Source: an uncultured Methanobrevibacter sp.
GTDB lineage: Archaea > Methanobacteriota > Methanobacteria > Methanobacteriales > Methanobacteriaceae
Reading direction: 5' to 3'
Assembly (NCBI GenBank): GCA_902774685.1
Contig: CACYJH010000008.1
Coordinates: 1 to 64,000, forward strand
Length of the DNA stretch: 64,000 nucleotides
In this document: in pieces, positions 27,686-36,039 of the stretch
Position numbering within the stretch: the first letter of the stretch is position 1
Layout: each line of letters opens with the position of its first letter
Notes under the pieces: model-generated
Told to the model about the DNA's origin: nothing
Seen by the model: only the letters and a program-made list of their open reading frames with translations
The model's database searches: none
Position numbers and translations under genes: made by a program

Positions 27686-27797
27686 TAATCTCTAAAATCA
27701 ATTATCATTTTTATAAACTAATTATCTTCAATTTTAATCTCTAAAATCAATTATCCTTTTTATAAACTAATTATCTTCAATTTTAATCTCTAAAATC
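27686..27797. repeat. 49-bp tandem repeat copying the mfnD 3' end
   Basis: A 49-bp unit is present about 2.3 times (copies at 27691-27739 and 27740-27788, plus flanking partial matches). The copies differ at one position (TTATCATTTT against TTATCCTTTT). The rightmost part lies inside mfnD and encodes its last residues and stop; the left copies are outside the gene, between mfnD and mfnF. Confidence 0.85.
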
Positions 27798-28945
27798 CCA
27801 TCATCATTCTTATAGAAGCTCGCTTTGGAACTGTAAGCTATTTCTCCAATATCCGCCACACTTATCTTTTGATCAATCAAATCAATGATTGTTTTAGCTA
27901 TATTAATATTAATTATTTTTTGAAGGCCTACATATGAAGTTGTGAATCTTGAGTTTATCTCCAAAAGATAAACATATTCATCCTCAATAATGAAGTCAAT
28001 ACCTATAAATCCTTTTAATCCAGGAACATATTCACATGCGATTTTTGCATGCTTAAAGACCTTTTCTTTAAGAGGATGCTCATATGGAACATATCCTCCA
28101 AGATACTCTCCACCATTTTCATCTATTTCAACAATCTGCTTGTTTAAGCTTATAGGAAGTGCCTCTTTGCCATCACTTATTAGGCATACACTGCAGACAT
28201 CCCCTTCAATGTATGGTTGAACAATGAATCTGGAACCTTCACCGTAAATTTCCTCCAAGTCATCAATGTCATTTTTGCATGCAATGATCTTTATGTTGTC
28301 ACAATCCACTCCAAAACGTGGCTTTGCAATGAGCTTGTTCTTTTTCACCACATCCCTATCTGAATTGTCCAAAACTGGAATGTCCTTAGGCTTCTGCATG
28401 ATAGGAACAGCATTGTCATTGCTTCCATCACCATAATCACCATTGATTGTATCAAAGAAGATTTGAATAGCCCTTTTCCAATAGGTCTTTTTATTTAAAA
28501 GAATGTTATAGGTCAATGGCTGAGGGATTCTATTTGCCAAATAGTCAAAGGTTTCATATTTGTCAGATGCAAGCTTAACAGCAAAATGGTCACTGCCGTA
28601 AACTTTAATATCCTTTGATTCAAGCAATTTGGTTAAATTGTATAGGTTATTGTCATTTTCAGCAGCTATGAACATTGCCCTATCAAATATATATGACTCT
28701 TTTTCCAGCCAATCCTCTAAGGATTCATCAATGATTATTGTCTTGACATCGAAGTCAAAATCATCAAAGATATCTTCAAATTGCTTTGCAAGCAAAACAT
28801 AAGTATCCTCATCCTTTAAATCACTTACAAGTGATCTGATAAGTTCTACAGCTTCACTGACAATTGACAAGTCCTCTACACCAGAAGCGGTAAAGTATTC
28901 AAAAACCAATATTGAATCATCATTTACATCTTTTAAATCAAGCAT
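27767..28945 (-). CDS. mfnD: Tyramine-L-glutamate ligase (MfnD)
   Basis: ATP-grasp enzyme that links glutamate to tyramine in methanofuran synthesis. ATP-grasp features are LIAKPRFGVDCDNIKII near 203-219, FIVQPYIEGDVCSV near 239-252 and FIGIDFIIEDEYVYLLEINSR near 309-329, where the metal-binding Glu and Asn sit. At 392 aa it is somewhat longer than typical because of Asp/Glu-rich insertions. AAGGTGGCAAT precedes the ATG at 28945. It lies 9 bp after wecB and 114 bp before mfnF, all on the minus strand, so the three are probably one operon. Confidence 0.88.
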   Translation of the reverse strand: MLDLKDVNDDSILVFEYFTASGVEDLSIVSEAVELIRSLVSDLKDEDTYVLLAKQFEDIFDDFDFDVKTIIIDESLEDWLEKESYIFDRAMFIAAENDNNLYNLTKLLESKDIKVYGSDHFAVKLASDKYETFDYLANRIPQPLTYNILLNKKTYWKRAIQIFFDTINGDYGDGSNDNAVPIMQKPKDIPVLDNSDRDVVKKNKLIAKPRFGVDCDNIKIIACKNDIDDLEEIYGEGSRFIVQPYIEGDVCSVCLISDGKEALPISLNKQIVEIDENGGEYLGGYVPYEHPLKEKVFKHAKIACEYVPGLKGFIGIDFIIEDEYVYLLEINSRFTTSYVGLQKIININIAKTIIDLIDQKISVADIGEIAYSSKASFYKNDDGILEIKIEDN

Positions 28946-28954
28946 ATTGCCACC

Positions 28955-30286
28955 TTAATTAGCATAATCCTCATAAATAATTGTTAAACCGTTTAAATTC
29001 AAATCATCATAAGGGAATTTGATTTCCTCACCATCAAAGGCAATCTTAATCAATGAATTGTTATTCTCTTCAAACTCCTTTACACTCATATCCCCATCAA
29101 TGACTTTCATTTTTCTTGTAAAGCTTGACATCACCTCATCTGGAGCTTCCATCTTAAGGGTGTCATTTGCTTTTGCATCTTCTATGATCTTAATCATCAA
29201 TTCTGCAGCATTTCCCATACCATAAGGGTTTTTAGCGGATTTCATCTTATTTGCAAAGTCCTCATCATCCAAAATCCTTCTTGCATTTTCAAGTATGACT
29301 TCCTTGTCGGAACCTACAAGAATATTGCCTCCTGCAGTTACTGTTTCAGGCCTTTCAGTATTGTACCTTAAGGTAAGTGCAGGCACATCAAGGGTGATCG
29401 CTTCCTCCTGCAATCCTCCAGAATCTGTTAAGATAATTGTGGATTTTGAAATGAGAAGCAGGAAATCAAGATACCCTACAGGTTTTATGATATGAACATG
29501 CTTGAGATTATTTAATCTGTCGAACAAACCGAAGTTCTCCATTGTTTTCTTTGTTCTTGGATGAATTGGGAATATGATGTTCATGTCATCAAGTTCCTCC
29601 AATGCTTCAATGATGTTGGTTAGCCTTTCTTTATCATCAACTGTTTCTGCTCTGTGCATTGTTAAGGTAAGGATGTTTTTCATATTGTCAATGTCGAGCT
29701 CTGCAAGACCTTCATCATACTCTGACTTGTCCCTGTTTTTGGATATTTCAAGGTTTCTGAAACATGCATCCACAACAGTGTTTCCAGTGATGAAGATTCT
29801 TTTTCTGGAAATCCCTTCCATTGCAAGGTTTACTGCTGACTCTTCAGTTGGAACAAAGTACAATTTGGAACAGATGTCTGCAGCAAGCCTGTTGATTTCT
29901 TCAGGCATGGTTTCATCAAATGAACGAAGACCTGCCTCAACGTGACCTACTGGAATATGCAATTTACTTGCAACAAGTGCACCTGCAAGAACTGCATTTG
30001 TATCCCCTTGAACAAGGAGAATATCAGGTTTTTCATCTAAGAGGACCTCTTCAATACCTTCCATCATCTTTCCAGTCTGCTTTCCATGGGAACCTGATCC
30101 AACATGAATGTTATAGTTAGGGGTAGGCAACTTCAAGTCAATGAAGAAATTCTCAGACATTTCCTTATCATAATGCTGACCAGTGTGAATGAGCAGCAAT
30201 TCGTGGCCTCTCTTTTCAATCTCATCCATTACAGAAGCCATTTTAATTATTTCCGGTCTTGTTCCAAGTACAATAGCTATTTTCAT
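28955..30286 (-). CDS. wecB: UDP-N-acetylglucosamine 2-epimerase (non-hydrolysing)
   Basis: Interconverts UDP-GlcNAc and UDP-ManNAc for cell-surface glycans. The GT-B-fold signature blocks are present: KIAIVLGTRPEIIKMASV at the start, VQGDTNAVLAGALVASKL, HVEAGLRSFDETMPEEINR and DSGGLQEEA. At 443 aa it carries about 60 extra C-terminal residues beyond the usual 360-390 aa enzyme (from about 385, ending NGLTIIYEDYAN), not a domain I recognise. It sits directly upstream of mfnD, an odd pairing of surface sugar and coenzyme genes. AGGATG precedes the ATG. Confidence 0.92.
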   Translation of the reverse strand: MKIAIVLGTRPEIIKMASVMDEIEKRGHELLLIHTGQHYDKEMSENFFIDLKLPTPNYNIHVGSGSHGKQTGKMMEGIEEVLLDEKPDILLVQGDTNAVLAGALVASKLHIPVGHVEAGLRSFDETMPEEINRLAADICSKLYFVPTEESAVNLAMEGISRKRIFITGNTVVDACFRNLEISKNRDKSEYDEGLAELDIDNMKNILTLTMHRAETVDDKERLTNIIEALEELDDMNIIFPIHPRTKKTMENFGLFDRLNNLKHVHIIKPVGYLDFLLLISKSTIILTDSGGLQEEAITLDVPALTLRYNTERPETVTAGGNILVGSDKEVILENARRILDDEDFANKMKSAKNPYGMGNAAELMIKIIEDAKANDTLKMEAPDEVMSSFTRKMKVIDGDMSVKEFEENNNSLIKIAFDGEEIKFPYDDLNLNGLTIIYEDYAN

Positions 30287-30488
30287 TTTTTAGACATCCT
30301 TTAAGTTAGTTGATAATATTTGTTTAAAAATTGATAAATTTTATAATAATTTATATTATATAAAATTATGTTCTTCAAATAATATATAGTTTAATTAAAA
30401 TGGAAATTAAAAAGAAAGAAAAAAATGAAAAAAATGAAAAAATAAAAAATATATAAATGGATATTTAAAATAATTATTGAGGGCAAAC

Positions 30489-31166
30489 ATGAACCAAAAA
30501 CTAAATATAAACAATAAACACTATAAAAAGGCAGATGACTTAGAATCATTGAATATGTTCAAAGGACAGCTCTATGAAACAATTGTCACTACACAAAGCA
30601 ATGAGCATGTCAAAAATGCTGCACCTATTGGAGTTATCTGCAAGGACTCAAATCATGTTGTCATTCATTTGGACAACTGCGTTCACACCCACTTGAACAT
30701 CATGGAAAATGGAGAACTGATTGTAAACATCACAAATAATCCACTTATTTTTACTTATTCCACTCTTGGAGAACTTGAGGATGAATATTTTGATGAATTC
30801 AATGGTTTCCCAATGATAAAGGATTCATTAGGATTCTTCAAGGCACATGTCATCAAGACAATAGAAAAGAAGAGGGAAAATGATTACAATGATGGAATTG
30901 GAAATGTTGTAACCTGTGAAGTTGAAGACATTTACATCAGCGATAATAATGAGATTGTTCCTCTAAACAGAGCCATGAATGCAGTTATAGAAAGTTTGGT
31001 TTATTATTGCAGATTTGACCATAAATACAAAGATAAACAGGATATGATCTGGACTCATATGAAAGAGCTGAATAGGGTATGTCAAAAGGTGGGAAATGAG
31101 TCTGAAAAAGAGTCTATGAAACTTATTTTAGATAAAATGAGAGAAACATATGAATATTTAGATTAA
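30489..31166 (+). CDS. DUF447 family protein, copy 1
   Basis: 225 aa. The DUF447 pattern is clear: ESLNMFKGQLYETIVTTQ, then KNAAPIGVICK, ELIVNITNNPLIFTYSTL and EIVPLNRAMNAVIESLVYY. Structures of family members show a flavin-reductase-like split barrel that binds FMN, from memory. Biological role is unknown. The start is the ATG at 30489 after GAGG; a TTG 12 nt upstream overlaps it. It is divergent from wecB. A second DUF447 gene is at 59.6 kb. Confidence 0.82.
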   Translation: MNQKLNINNKHYKKADDLESLNMFKGQLYETIVTTQSNEHVKNAAPIGVICKDSNHVVIHLDNCVHTHLNIMENGELIVNITNNPLIFTYSTLGELEDEYFDEFNGFPMIKDSLGFFKAHVIKTIEKKRENDYNDGIGNVVTCEVEDIYISDNNEIVPLNRAMNAVIESLVYYCRFDHKYKDKQDMIWTHMKELNRVCQKVGNESEKESMKLILDKMRETYEYLD

Positions 31167-31189
31167 TGCAATTAAAAATAGCGATAAAA

Positions 31190-31300
31190 TACAGTATCAT
31201 AATAACATAAAAGAAATTTTAAAAGAAATAGTAAAAAAATATAAAAATAGTAAAAAAATAGTAAAAAAATAGTAAAAAAAAGAATAAAAAAATTATTTAA
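31190..31300 (-). terminator. Repeated ACTATTTTT block between convergent genes
   Basis: Several copies of AAAAATAGT (ACTATTTTT on the minus strand) follow one another between DUF447 copy 1 and the small membrane protein gene, whose transcript would run into them. This is the clearest serial case of the putative end motif described under findings. Confidence 0.5.
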
Positions 31301-31310
31301 AATAATTTAT

Positions 31311-31529
31311 TTATTCACTTGCCATTACATAAGCATCATATGCTGCATAAATTGAGATAAGTAAGTTAATAATACCTACAAGCCATTGTTTGAATACAAT
31401 TGCAGCTAAGAAACCCATTATTAATGCAAGTACAAATAATATGATACCTTTTTTTAAATCTCCAGCAATAACTTGACCTAAACCTGGGATAATGAAAGAT
31501 AAAATAGCACAAATAATAGCTTTAATCAT
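31311..31529 (-). CDS. Small membrane protein
   Basis: 72 aa, two or three hydrophobic helices. The N-terminal block SFIIPGLGQVIAGDLKKGI (P-G-x-G-Q) is shared with small TM2-like or DUF5683-like membrane proteins of unknown role, followed by a second hydrophobic segment (LALIMGFLAAIV) and a third (GIINLLISIYAAYDAY). A strong GGAGGTAACAAT precedes the ATG at 31529. Single gene after truA on the same strand. Confidence 0.65.
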   Translation of the reverse strand: MIKAIICAILSFIIPGLGQVIAGDLKKGIILFVLALIMGFLAAIVFKQWLVGIINLLISIYAAYDAYVMASE

Positions 31530-31642
31530 ATTGTTACCTCCATAATTATTAAAAGAATTAATTATTCTTCAGAAATAATTTATTGAAACTAATATATAAA
31601 TTTTAAAAGAAAAAAATAGAAAAAGATGTAATAAATTAAGAT

Positions 31643-32515
31643 TTACCTTAAATCGTCTAAACAATTTAACATAGATTCTGTAACGGAATAAGTCTTTTGC
31701 AGACAAAATAGATTATCCACCAAATATCTTCTGAACCTTTCACAAGCATAGTCATCATATCTGAACCTTATTCCATCATATTCAATATCCATTAGGATAA
31801 GATTATCAGGTTCGACAACTTTGATGTATGCCCTTGGTTCATCCTCTTCTGGATCAAGCAATCTTCTCACATCATCAAGAGTGAGCTTTCCATAATTTAC
31901 ATCCAAGAAGACTCTCATCATCTTACGAACCATATTCCATAAGAAGCTTTCACCATAAATGTCTATAAAGATAGGAGTGTAAGTCTTGTTTAAATGAGCA
32001 AAATCATTGTTCCTATTCTTATCTGCCTCATCAATTGTCGGCTTGGATATTATGATGTCTTCAATTGTCCTTTCAGTTGTCTTCTGTTTTCTTTTTGTAA
32101 AATTAGTGAAGTTGTGGGTTCCCTTAAAGACTTCAGCAGTTTGCCTTAATAGGTCAATGTCCAAATCCTCTTCAAAGAGTATGTACCTATACCAACGCAT
32201 CTTGGCATATCTTGGCTTGAACCCAAATCTTACAGGTGCCCAAGCGATTATCTGAATGTCATCAGGTAAGCTATTGTTTATCTGATTGATGCGAACTTCC
32301 TTTTCGCTTTGAAAACTTATTACGTTTCCAAGACTATGAACTCCTGCATCGGTTCTTCCAGCTATTCTGAACCTTGAAGCCTTCAAATCATCTATGTATC
32401 CTAATTTCCTAAGATGATAAATAAGTTCCTCTTCAACGGTTCTTACATCAGGCTGTCTTTGAAAACCATGAAAATGAGTTCCAATGTAAGCAATCTTTAA
32501 GGCAGTTCTTTTCAT
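31643..32515 (-). CDS. truA: tRNA pseudouridine(38-40) synthase TruA
   Basis: Forms pseudouridine in the anticodon stem-loop of tRNAs. 290 aa. The catalytic aspartate is in FRIAGRTDAGVHSLGNV near residue 50. The KIAYIGTHFHGFQRQP start and FIDIYGESFLWNMVRKMMR near 205 are TruA blocks. I start it at the ATG at 32515 (MKRTALKIAY); the six extra in-frame residues upstream are hydrophobic and lack a ribosome-binding site. It is divergent from nudC. Confidence 0.94.
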   Translation of the reverse strand: MKRTALKIAYIGTHFHGFQRQPDVRTVEEELIYHLRKLGYIDDLKASRFRIAGRTDAGVHSLGNVISFQSEKEVRINQINNSLPDDIQIIAWAPVRFGFKPRYAKMRWYRYILFEEDLDIDLLRQTAEVFKGTHNFTNFTKRKQKTTERTIEDIIISKPTIDEADKNRNNDFAHLNKTYTPIFIDIYGESFLWNMVRKMMRVFLDVNYGKLTLDDVRRLLDPEEDEPRAYIKVVEPDNLILMDIEYDGIRFRYDDYACERFRRYLVDNLFCLQKTYSVTESMLNCLDDLR

Positions 32516-32670
32516 AACAATCACAAAAAACAATTTTAAAAATAATTTTAATTTTCATATTAATTTTTAAATATTAATTTTTAAATATTAATTTTTAATA
32601 TTAATTTTTTTATTAAAAATATAAATATTTAGCTATTGGATTGAAAAAACTGAGGATTAATAATTAAAGA

Positions 32671-32676
32671 TATAAA
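32671..32676 (+). promoter_or_regulatory. TATA box of nudC
   Basis: GATATAAACT lies 23-28 nt before the nudC ATG, and no Shine-Dalgarno motif precedes that ATG. The spacing suggests a leaderless or near-leaderless transcript. Confidence 0.5.
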
Positions 32677-32698
32677 CTAAAATAACATATTATAAAAT

Positions 32699-33601
32699 AT
32701 GAAAACACAACACGATACAAATGAATCCATAAGCTTATACGACAATTATAAAATAAATCTTAAAGCTAAAGATACTGATAAAAAATTTTATTTAATATTC
32801 CATGAAAGAAATCTTCTATTGATTGAGCATCAGCTCCCTCTTTTAAAAGACTTGAGCGAGCTTAATATTAATGAAGAAGCTGTTAAAAACTGCATTTACT
32901 TTGGAGAATTTTACCTTAAGGACGCTTATGCAGTTGAACTTTATGAAGACTTTGATCTTGATGGATTCAAGGAAGAACATGATGAAATCAATTTGCAATT
33001 CATAAATTTATATGAAGTTTACGACATTAATCAAGAAACCTACTATCTTGGCGGAAGGGCAATTCAAATCATAGATTGGGAAAACAACCACCAATATTGT
33101 GGAAGATGCGGTGCAAAAACCGTCACATCCGATATAGAAATGGCTAAAGTATGTCCGGAATGTGGATTTACAAGCTTTACAAGGATTTGCCCTGCAATAA
33201 TTACCACAATCATCAAGGAGGATGAAGAGGATCTTGATGAAAATGGAAATCCTACCAAAAAGATTTTGATGGCAAGACATTCCTATCACGAATATCCAAG
33301 ATACGCTTTGATTGCAGGATTCTTGGAAGCTGGAGAAAGTGTTGAGGAGGCAGTCAAAAGAGAAGTTATGGAAGAAGTGGGAATTGAAGTGGAAGATGTC
33401 CAATACTTTGGAAGCCAATCATGGCCATTCCCAAATTCATTGATGATAGGCTGCATCTGCAAATACAAGTCTGGTGAAATCAAGGTGGATGAAAATGAAA
33501 TCACCAAGGCGAAATGGTTTAAAAAAGAGGAAATCGAACAACCGCCATCAGATATTTCCATATTTGCCAGATTACTGAAGAATTTCAAGGAAAATTACTA
33601 A
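32699..33601 (+). CDS. nudC: NAD(+) diphosphatase (NudC-like Nudix hydrolase)
   Basis: Cleaves NAD(H) to NMN(H) and AMP. Order of parts: an N-terminal domain (1-130), a four-cysteine zinc ribbon (CGRCG and CPECG, about 138-160), then the Nudix domain. The Nudix box runs from GFLEAGES to REVMEEVGIE (about 206-229), followed by the NudC-specific SQSWPFPNS motif that marks NADH pyrophosphatases. 300 aa is typical. Probably leaderless. It ends at a 28-bp palindrome that may terminate the transcript. Confidence 0.92.
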   Translation: MKTQHDTNESISLYDNYKINLKAKDTDKKFYLIFHERNLLLIEHQLPLLKDLSELNINEEAVKNCIYFGEFYLKDAYAVELYEDFDLDGFKEEHDEINLQFINLYEVYDINQETYYLGGRAIQIIDWENNHQYCGRCGAKTVTSDIEMAKVCPECGFTSFTRICPAIITTIIKEDEEDLDENGNPTKKILMARHSYHEYPRYALIAGFLEAGESVEEAVKREVMEEVGIEVEDVQYFGSQSWPFPNSLMIGCICKYKSGEIKVDENEITKAKWFKKEEIEQPPSDISIFARLLKNFKENY

Positions 33602-33622
33602 AAAACTTTTTTTATTGCTTAT

Positions 33623-33650
33623 TTAATTTCATGTAATTACATGAAATTAA
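33623..33650. terminator. Perfect 28-bp palindrome after nudC
   Basis: The arms TTAATTTCATGTAA and TTACATGAAATTAA are exact reverse complements with no spacer. It lies 22 nt after the nudC stop and is followed by TATTTTACTATTTTTTT, so it can act as a terminator for nudC. It lies between convergent genes and may also serve the minus strand, or be a protein-binding site. Confidence 0.6.
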
Positions 33651-33770
33651 TATTTTACTATTTTTTTATTGAGAATTTCAAAATCCTCTGCAAAAAGAAA
33701 ATAAAAATAATGAAAAAAATAGGTGGTTTAGAAAATAAAAATAAAAAATAATAAATAATTTTTAACAATG

Positions 33771-34391
33771 CTACTTCATTGCAGCATTGATATCCTTTAA
33801 ATATATCTTGTCATCACAGATTGTGTCCACCAAATCCATATCGTGACTTACCAACAAGAATCCCATTTTTCTATCTTTAACTATTTTTAAAACAGTATCC
33901 AAGATTTGTGCTTGGGTAATTGCATCAAGCATTGTGGTCATCTCATCAGCAATCAGGAATTTTGTATTTGGATTCAATGATCTCAATACTGAAAACCTTT
34001 GAAGCTCCCCACCGGACAATTCCTGTGGGAATCTTGTAAGCCATGACTTTTGAATTCCAAATTGAGCCAAATCCTCATCCTGTACATTCCAAGACTCTTC
34101 CAAAACCTGTTTCATTCTCCATTTAGGATTCATTACCTTTTCAGGATGTTGATAAATCAATTGAACTGGCTTGAATCCTTTTTTTGGAAGTGGATTGCCA
34201 TCGAATATTACTTCACCTTGGAATTTGGTAACGTATCCTGATAAAATCTTACATAATGTAGATTTTCCGCTACCACTATCTCCAATCAATCCAATGATTT
34301 TCTTATTGTCCAATTCCAGATTAACATCCTGCAATAAGTATTTTTTAGCTGATGGATATTTAAAGGAAATGTTTTTTGCTATAAGTTCCAT
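33771..34391 (-). CDS. Opp/Nik-type ABC transporter ATP-binding protein (second ATPase)
   Basis: ATPase half of an importer of the oligopeptide/nickel family (OppF/NikE position). 206 aa. Walker A GDSGSGKST, signature LSGGELQRFS and Walker B FLIADEMTT are present. It lacks the C-terminal oligopeptide-binding extension. I start it at the ATG at 34391 (MELIAKNISF), one nt after the stop of the first ATPase gene, with GAAGGTG inside that gene's end; the two are translationally coupled. Last gene of the operon. Confidence 0.88.
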   Translation of the reverse strand: MELIAKNISFKYPSAKKYLLQDVNLELDNKKIIGLIGDSGSGKSTLCKILSGYVTKFQGEVIFDGNPLPKKGFKPVQLIYQHPEKVMNPKWRMKQVLEESWNVQDEDLAQFGIQKSWLTRFPQELSGGELQRFSVLRSLNPNTKFLIADEMTTMLDAITQAQILDTVLKIVKDRKMGFLLVSHDMDLVDTICDDKIYLKDINAAMK

Positions 34392-34392
34392 T

Positions 34393-35346
34393 TTATGCAC
34401 CTTCTTCATATTTGAAACATCTGACCTTTTTATTGTTGCCAACATCAGTTAATTCGGGTCTTTCTACCTTACATCTATCAAATCTCATTTCACACCTATC
34501 ATAAAATGGACATCCTTCAATTATTTCGCCATGCAATGGCTGATAACCTTCCACCACTTCAAATCCATTAGCAGGCAATGCTTTGAATAATGATTTTGTA
34601 TATGGGTGCAATAGGTTTTCTCCATCTCCGGAGAAGTCTTCCTTCAATGCTATTTCAATTACATATCCTGAATAGAATATTCCTATCCTGTCAGCCACTT
34701 CCAATGCTGCATGGATATCGTGAGTGATTAAAAGAACACCTATCCCCTCTTCTTTCATATGCTTAAAGTGATTTAATGTCTCTTGAACAGTCTTTTCATC
34801 TAGACCTGGAGTCGGTTCATCAGCTACAACAAGGTCTGGATCAGCAAGCAATGCAGTTGAAACAAGAACTCTTCTTGCCATACCTCCAGATAATTGGAAC
34901 GGATACATATCATCCACTTCAGGGCCCAAATTATAATGTTCAAAGATTTCCCTTTGCTTTATCTTCTTCGCCTTTTTCTCTTCTTCAGTTTCACAGTGGC
35001 CAATTGCTATATCTGATATCTTCATTAAAGGGTCCAAAAAGTTTACAGATTGAGGCACTAGCACAATGCCTTTACCCCTAATTTCTTCTTTATCCTCTTG
35101 AGACAATTCTTTTCCTTTAAATTTGATTTTTCCATTAAGTCTTGCATTTTCAGGCAAGATTCCAAATATTGCATGTGCAAGCAAACTTTTACCAGAACCA
35201 CTTGAACCTAATACTGCCAAAATTTCTCCTTCAGATATATCTAAGGTCAAATCAGTGATAACTTTCAGATCTCTCTGATTTAATCCCCTTGTGTATTGTA
35301 TAAATGAAATCGAAACATTTTCAACATCCAATAATTTGTCCATCAA
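34393..35346 (-). CDS. Opp/Nik-type ABC transporter ATP-binding protein (first ATPase)
   Basis: 317-aa ATPase in the OppD/NikD position. Walker A GSSGSGKSL, signature LSGGMARRV, Walker B LVVADEPTPGLDE. The C-terminal oligopeptide-transporter domain is present (PYTKSLFKALPANG, then GCPFYDRC with further cysteines up to VRCF). GGTGGTTTG lies before the ATG at 35346. It is separated from the upstream GNAT gene by 141 bp that contain a short tandem repeat. Confidence 0.9.
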   Translation of the reverse strand: MMDKLLDVENVSISFIQYTRGLNQRDLKVITDLTLDISEGEILAVLGSSGSGKSLLAHAIFGILPENARLNGKIKFKGKELSQEDKEEIRGKGIVLVPQSVNFLDPLMKISDIAIGHCETEEEKKAKKIKQREIFEHYNLGPEVDDMYPFQLSGGMARRVLVSTALLADPDLVVADEPTPGLDEKTVQETLNHFKHMKEEGIGVLLITHDIHAALEVADRIGIFYSGYVIEIALKEDFSGDGENLLHPYTKSLFKALPANGFEVVEGYQPLHGEIIEGCPFYDRCEMRFDRCKVERPELTDVGNNKKVRCFKYEEGA

Positions 35347-35415
35347 ACCACCTAATCACTTTAATTCTCTTTTTATCAAAACAATAATTAAAGCACAATA
35401 AATAATCAAATAATA

Positions 35416-35480
35416 ATTAAATTAAATTAAATTAAATTAAACTAATAAACTAAATTAAACTAAATTAAACTAAATTAAAC
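35416..35480. repeat. Pentamer and decamer tandem repeats inside the transporter operon
   Basis: Five exact copies of ATTAA (35416-35440), then three exact copies of TAAATTAAAC (35451-35480), lie between the GNAT gene and the first ATPase gene. Exact short repeats of this kind are prone to slippage. Confidence 0.85.
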
Positions 35481-35487
35481 TAAACAA

Positions 35488-35994
35488 CTAATCTAATATT
35501 TTTATCATATGAGTTGTTTCATCATAATCGTCTTCTTCTACAGTTACTATAAACCCTTGAGCTTTCCAAAATGGCAATCCAGAGTCAAGATACCTATGAG
35601 TATGCAAATAGATTTGTTTATAATCCACTTTTTTAGCGAACTCCTCCATAGATTTTACGAGACGACGTGCAATGCCTTTTCTCCTATAGTTTTCATCAAC
35701 CATTAATCTCCAAATGCTTGCTGTATTCTCTTGTGTGTATTGTCCTCTAAAAAACTCAAAATCTCTGTCATATGCCCTAATTCCTGCGGTTGCAACTATC
35801 TTATCCCCATCATAGGCTGCAAAAAAGCAATTTCTTTTAGGCAAAACATAATACTCATCCAATCCTTCAATATCGTAGTGAAATTTAGGAGTAGGACCAA
35901 TATCATAGACTATTCTAATTTGTTCATACAAAAATTTCTGAACAGATCCTATTTCATCTGCATCATTTTGAATCTCTCTAATTTCTATATCCAT
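35488..35994 (-). CDS. GNAT-family N-acetyltransferase within the transporter operon
   Basis: 168 aa. The GNAT acetyl-CoA motif is YRRKGIARRLV (about 113-123) after IWRLMVDENYRR, and the C-terminal block is IYLHTHRYLDSGLPFWKAQGF. Substrate unknown. It is placed between the permease and ATPase genes of an ABC importer, which suggests it acts on the imported compound or is co-regulated with it. A clear paralogue lies at 40744-41304, sharing the DEYY-x-x-PKRN-x-FFAAY and GIRAYD-x-DFE blocks. GGGGATTAT precedes the ATG. Confidence 0.85.
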   Translation of the reverse strand: MDIEIREIQNDADEIGSVQKFLYEQIRIVYDIGPTPKFHYDIEGLDEYYVLPKRNCFFAAYDGDKIVATAGIRAYDRDFEFFRGQYTQENTASIWRLMVDENYRRKGIARRLVKSMEEFAKKVDYKQIYLHTHRYLDSGLPFWKAQGFIVTVEEDDYDETTHMIKILD

Positions 35995-36039
35995 ATAATC
36001 CCCAAAAAAATTAAAAAAGAGAAATTATGAAAATTTCTC

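Noticed and set aside
31190-31300. A CRISPR-like look from evenly repeated AAAAATAGT units
   Set aside because: Units are far too short, have no spacers of constant length, and no cas gene is present; explained as end motifs.
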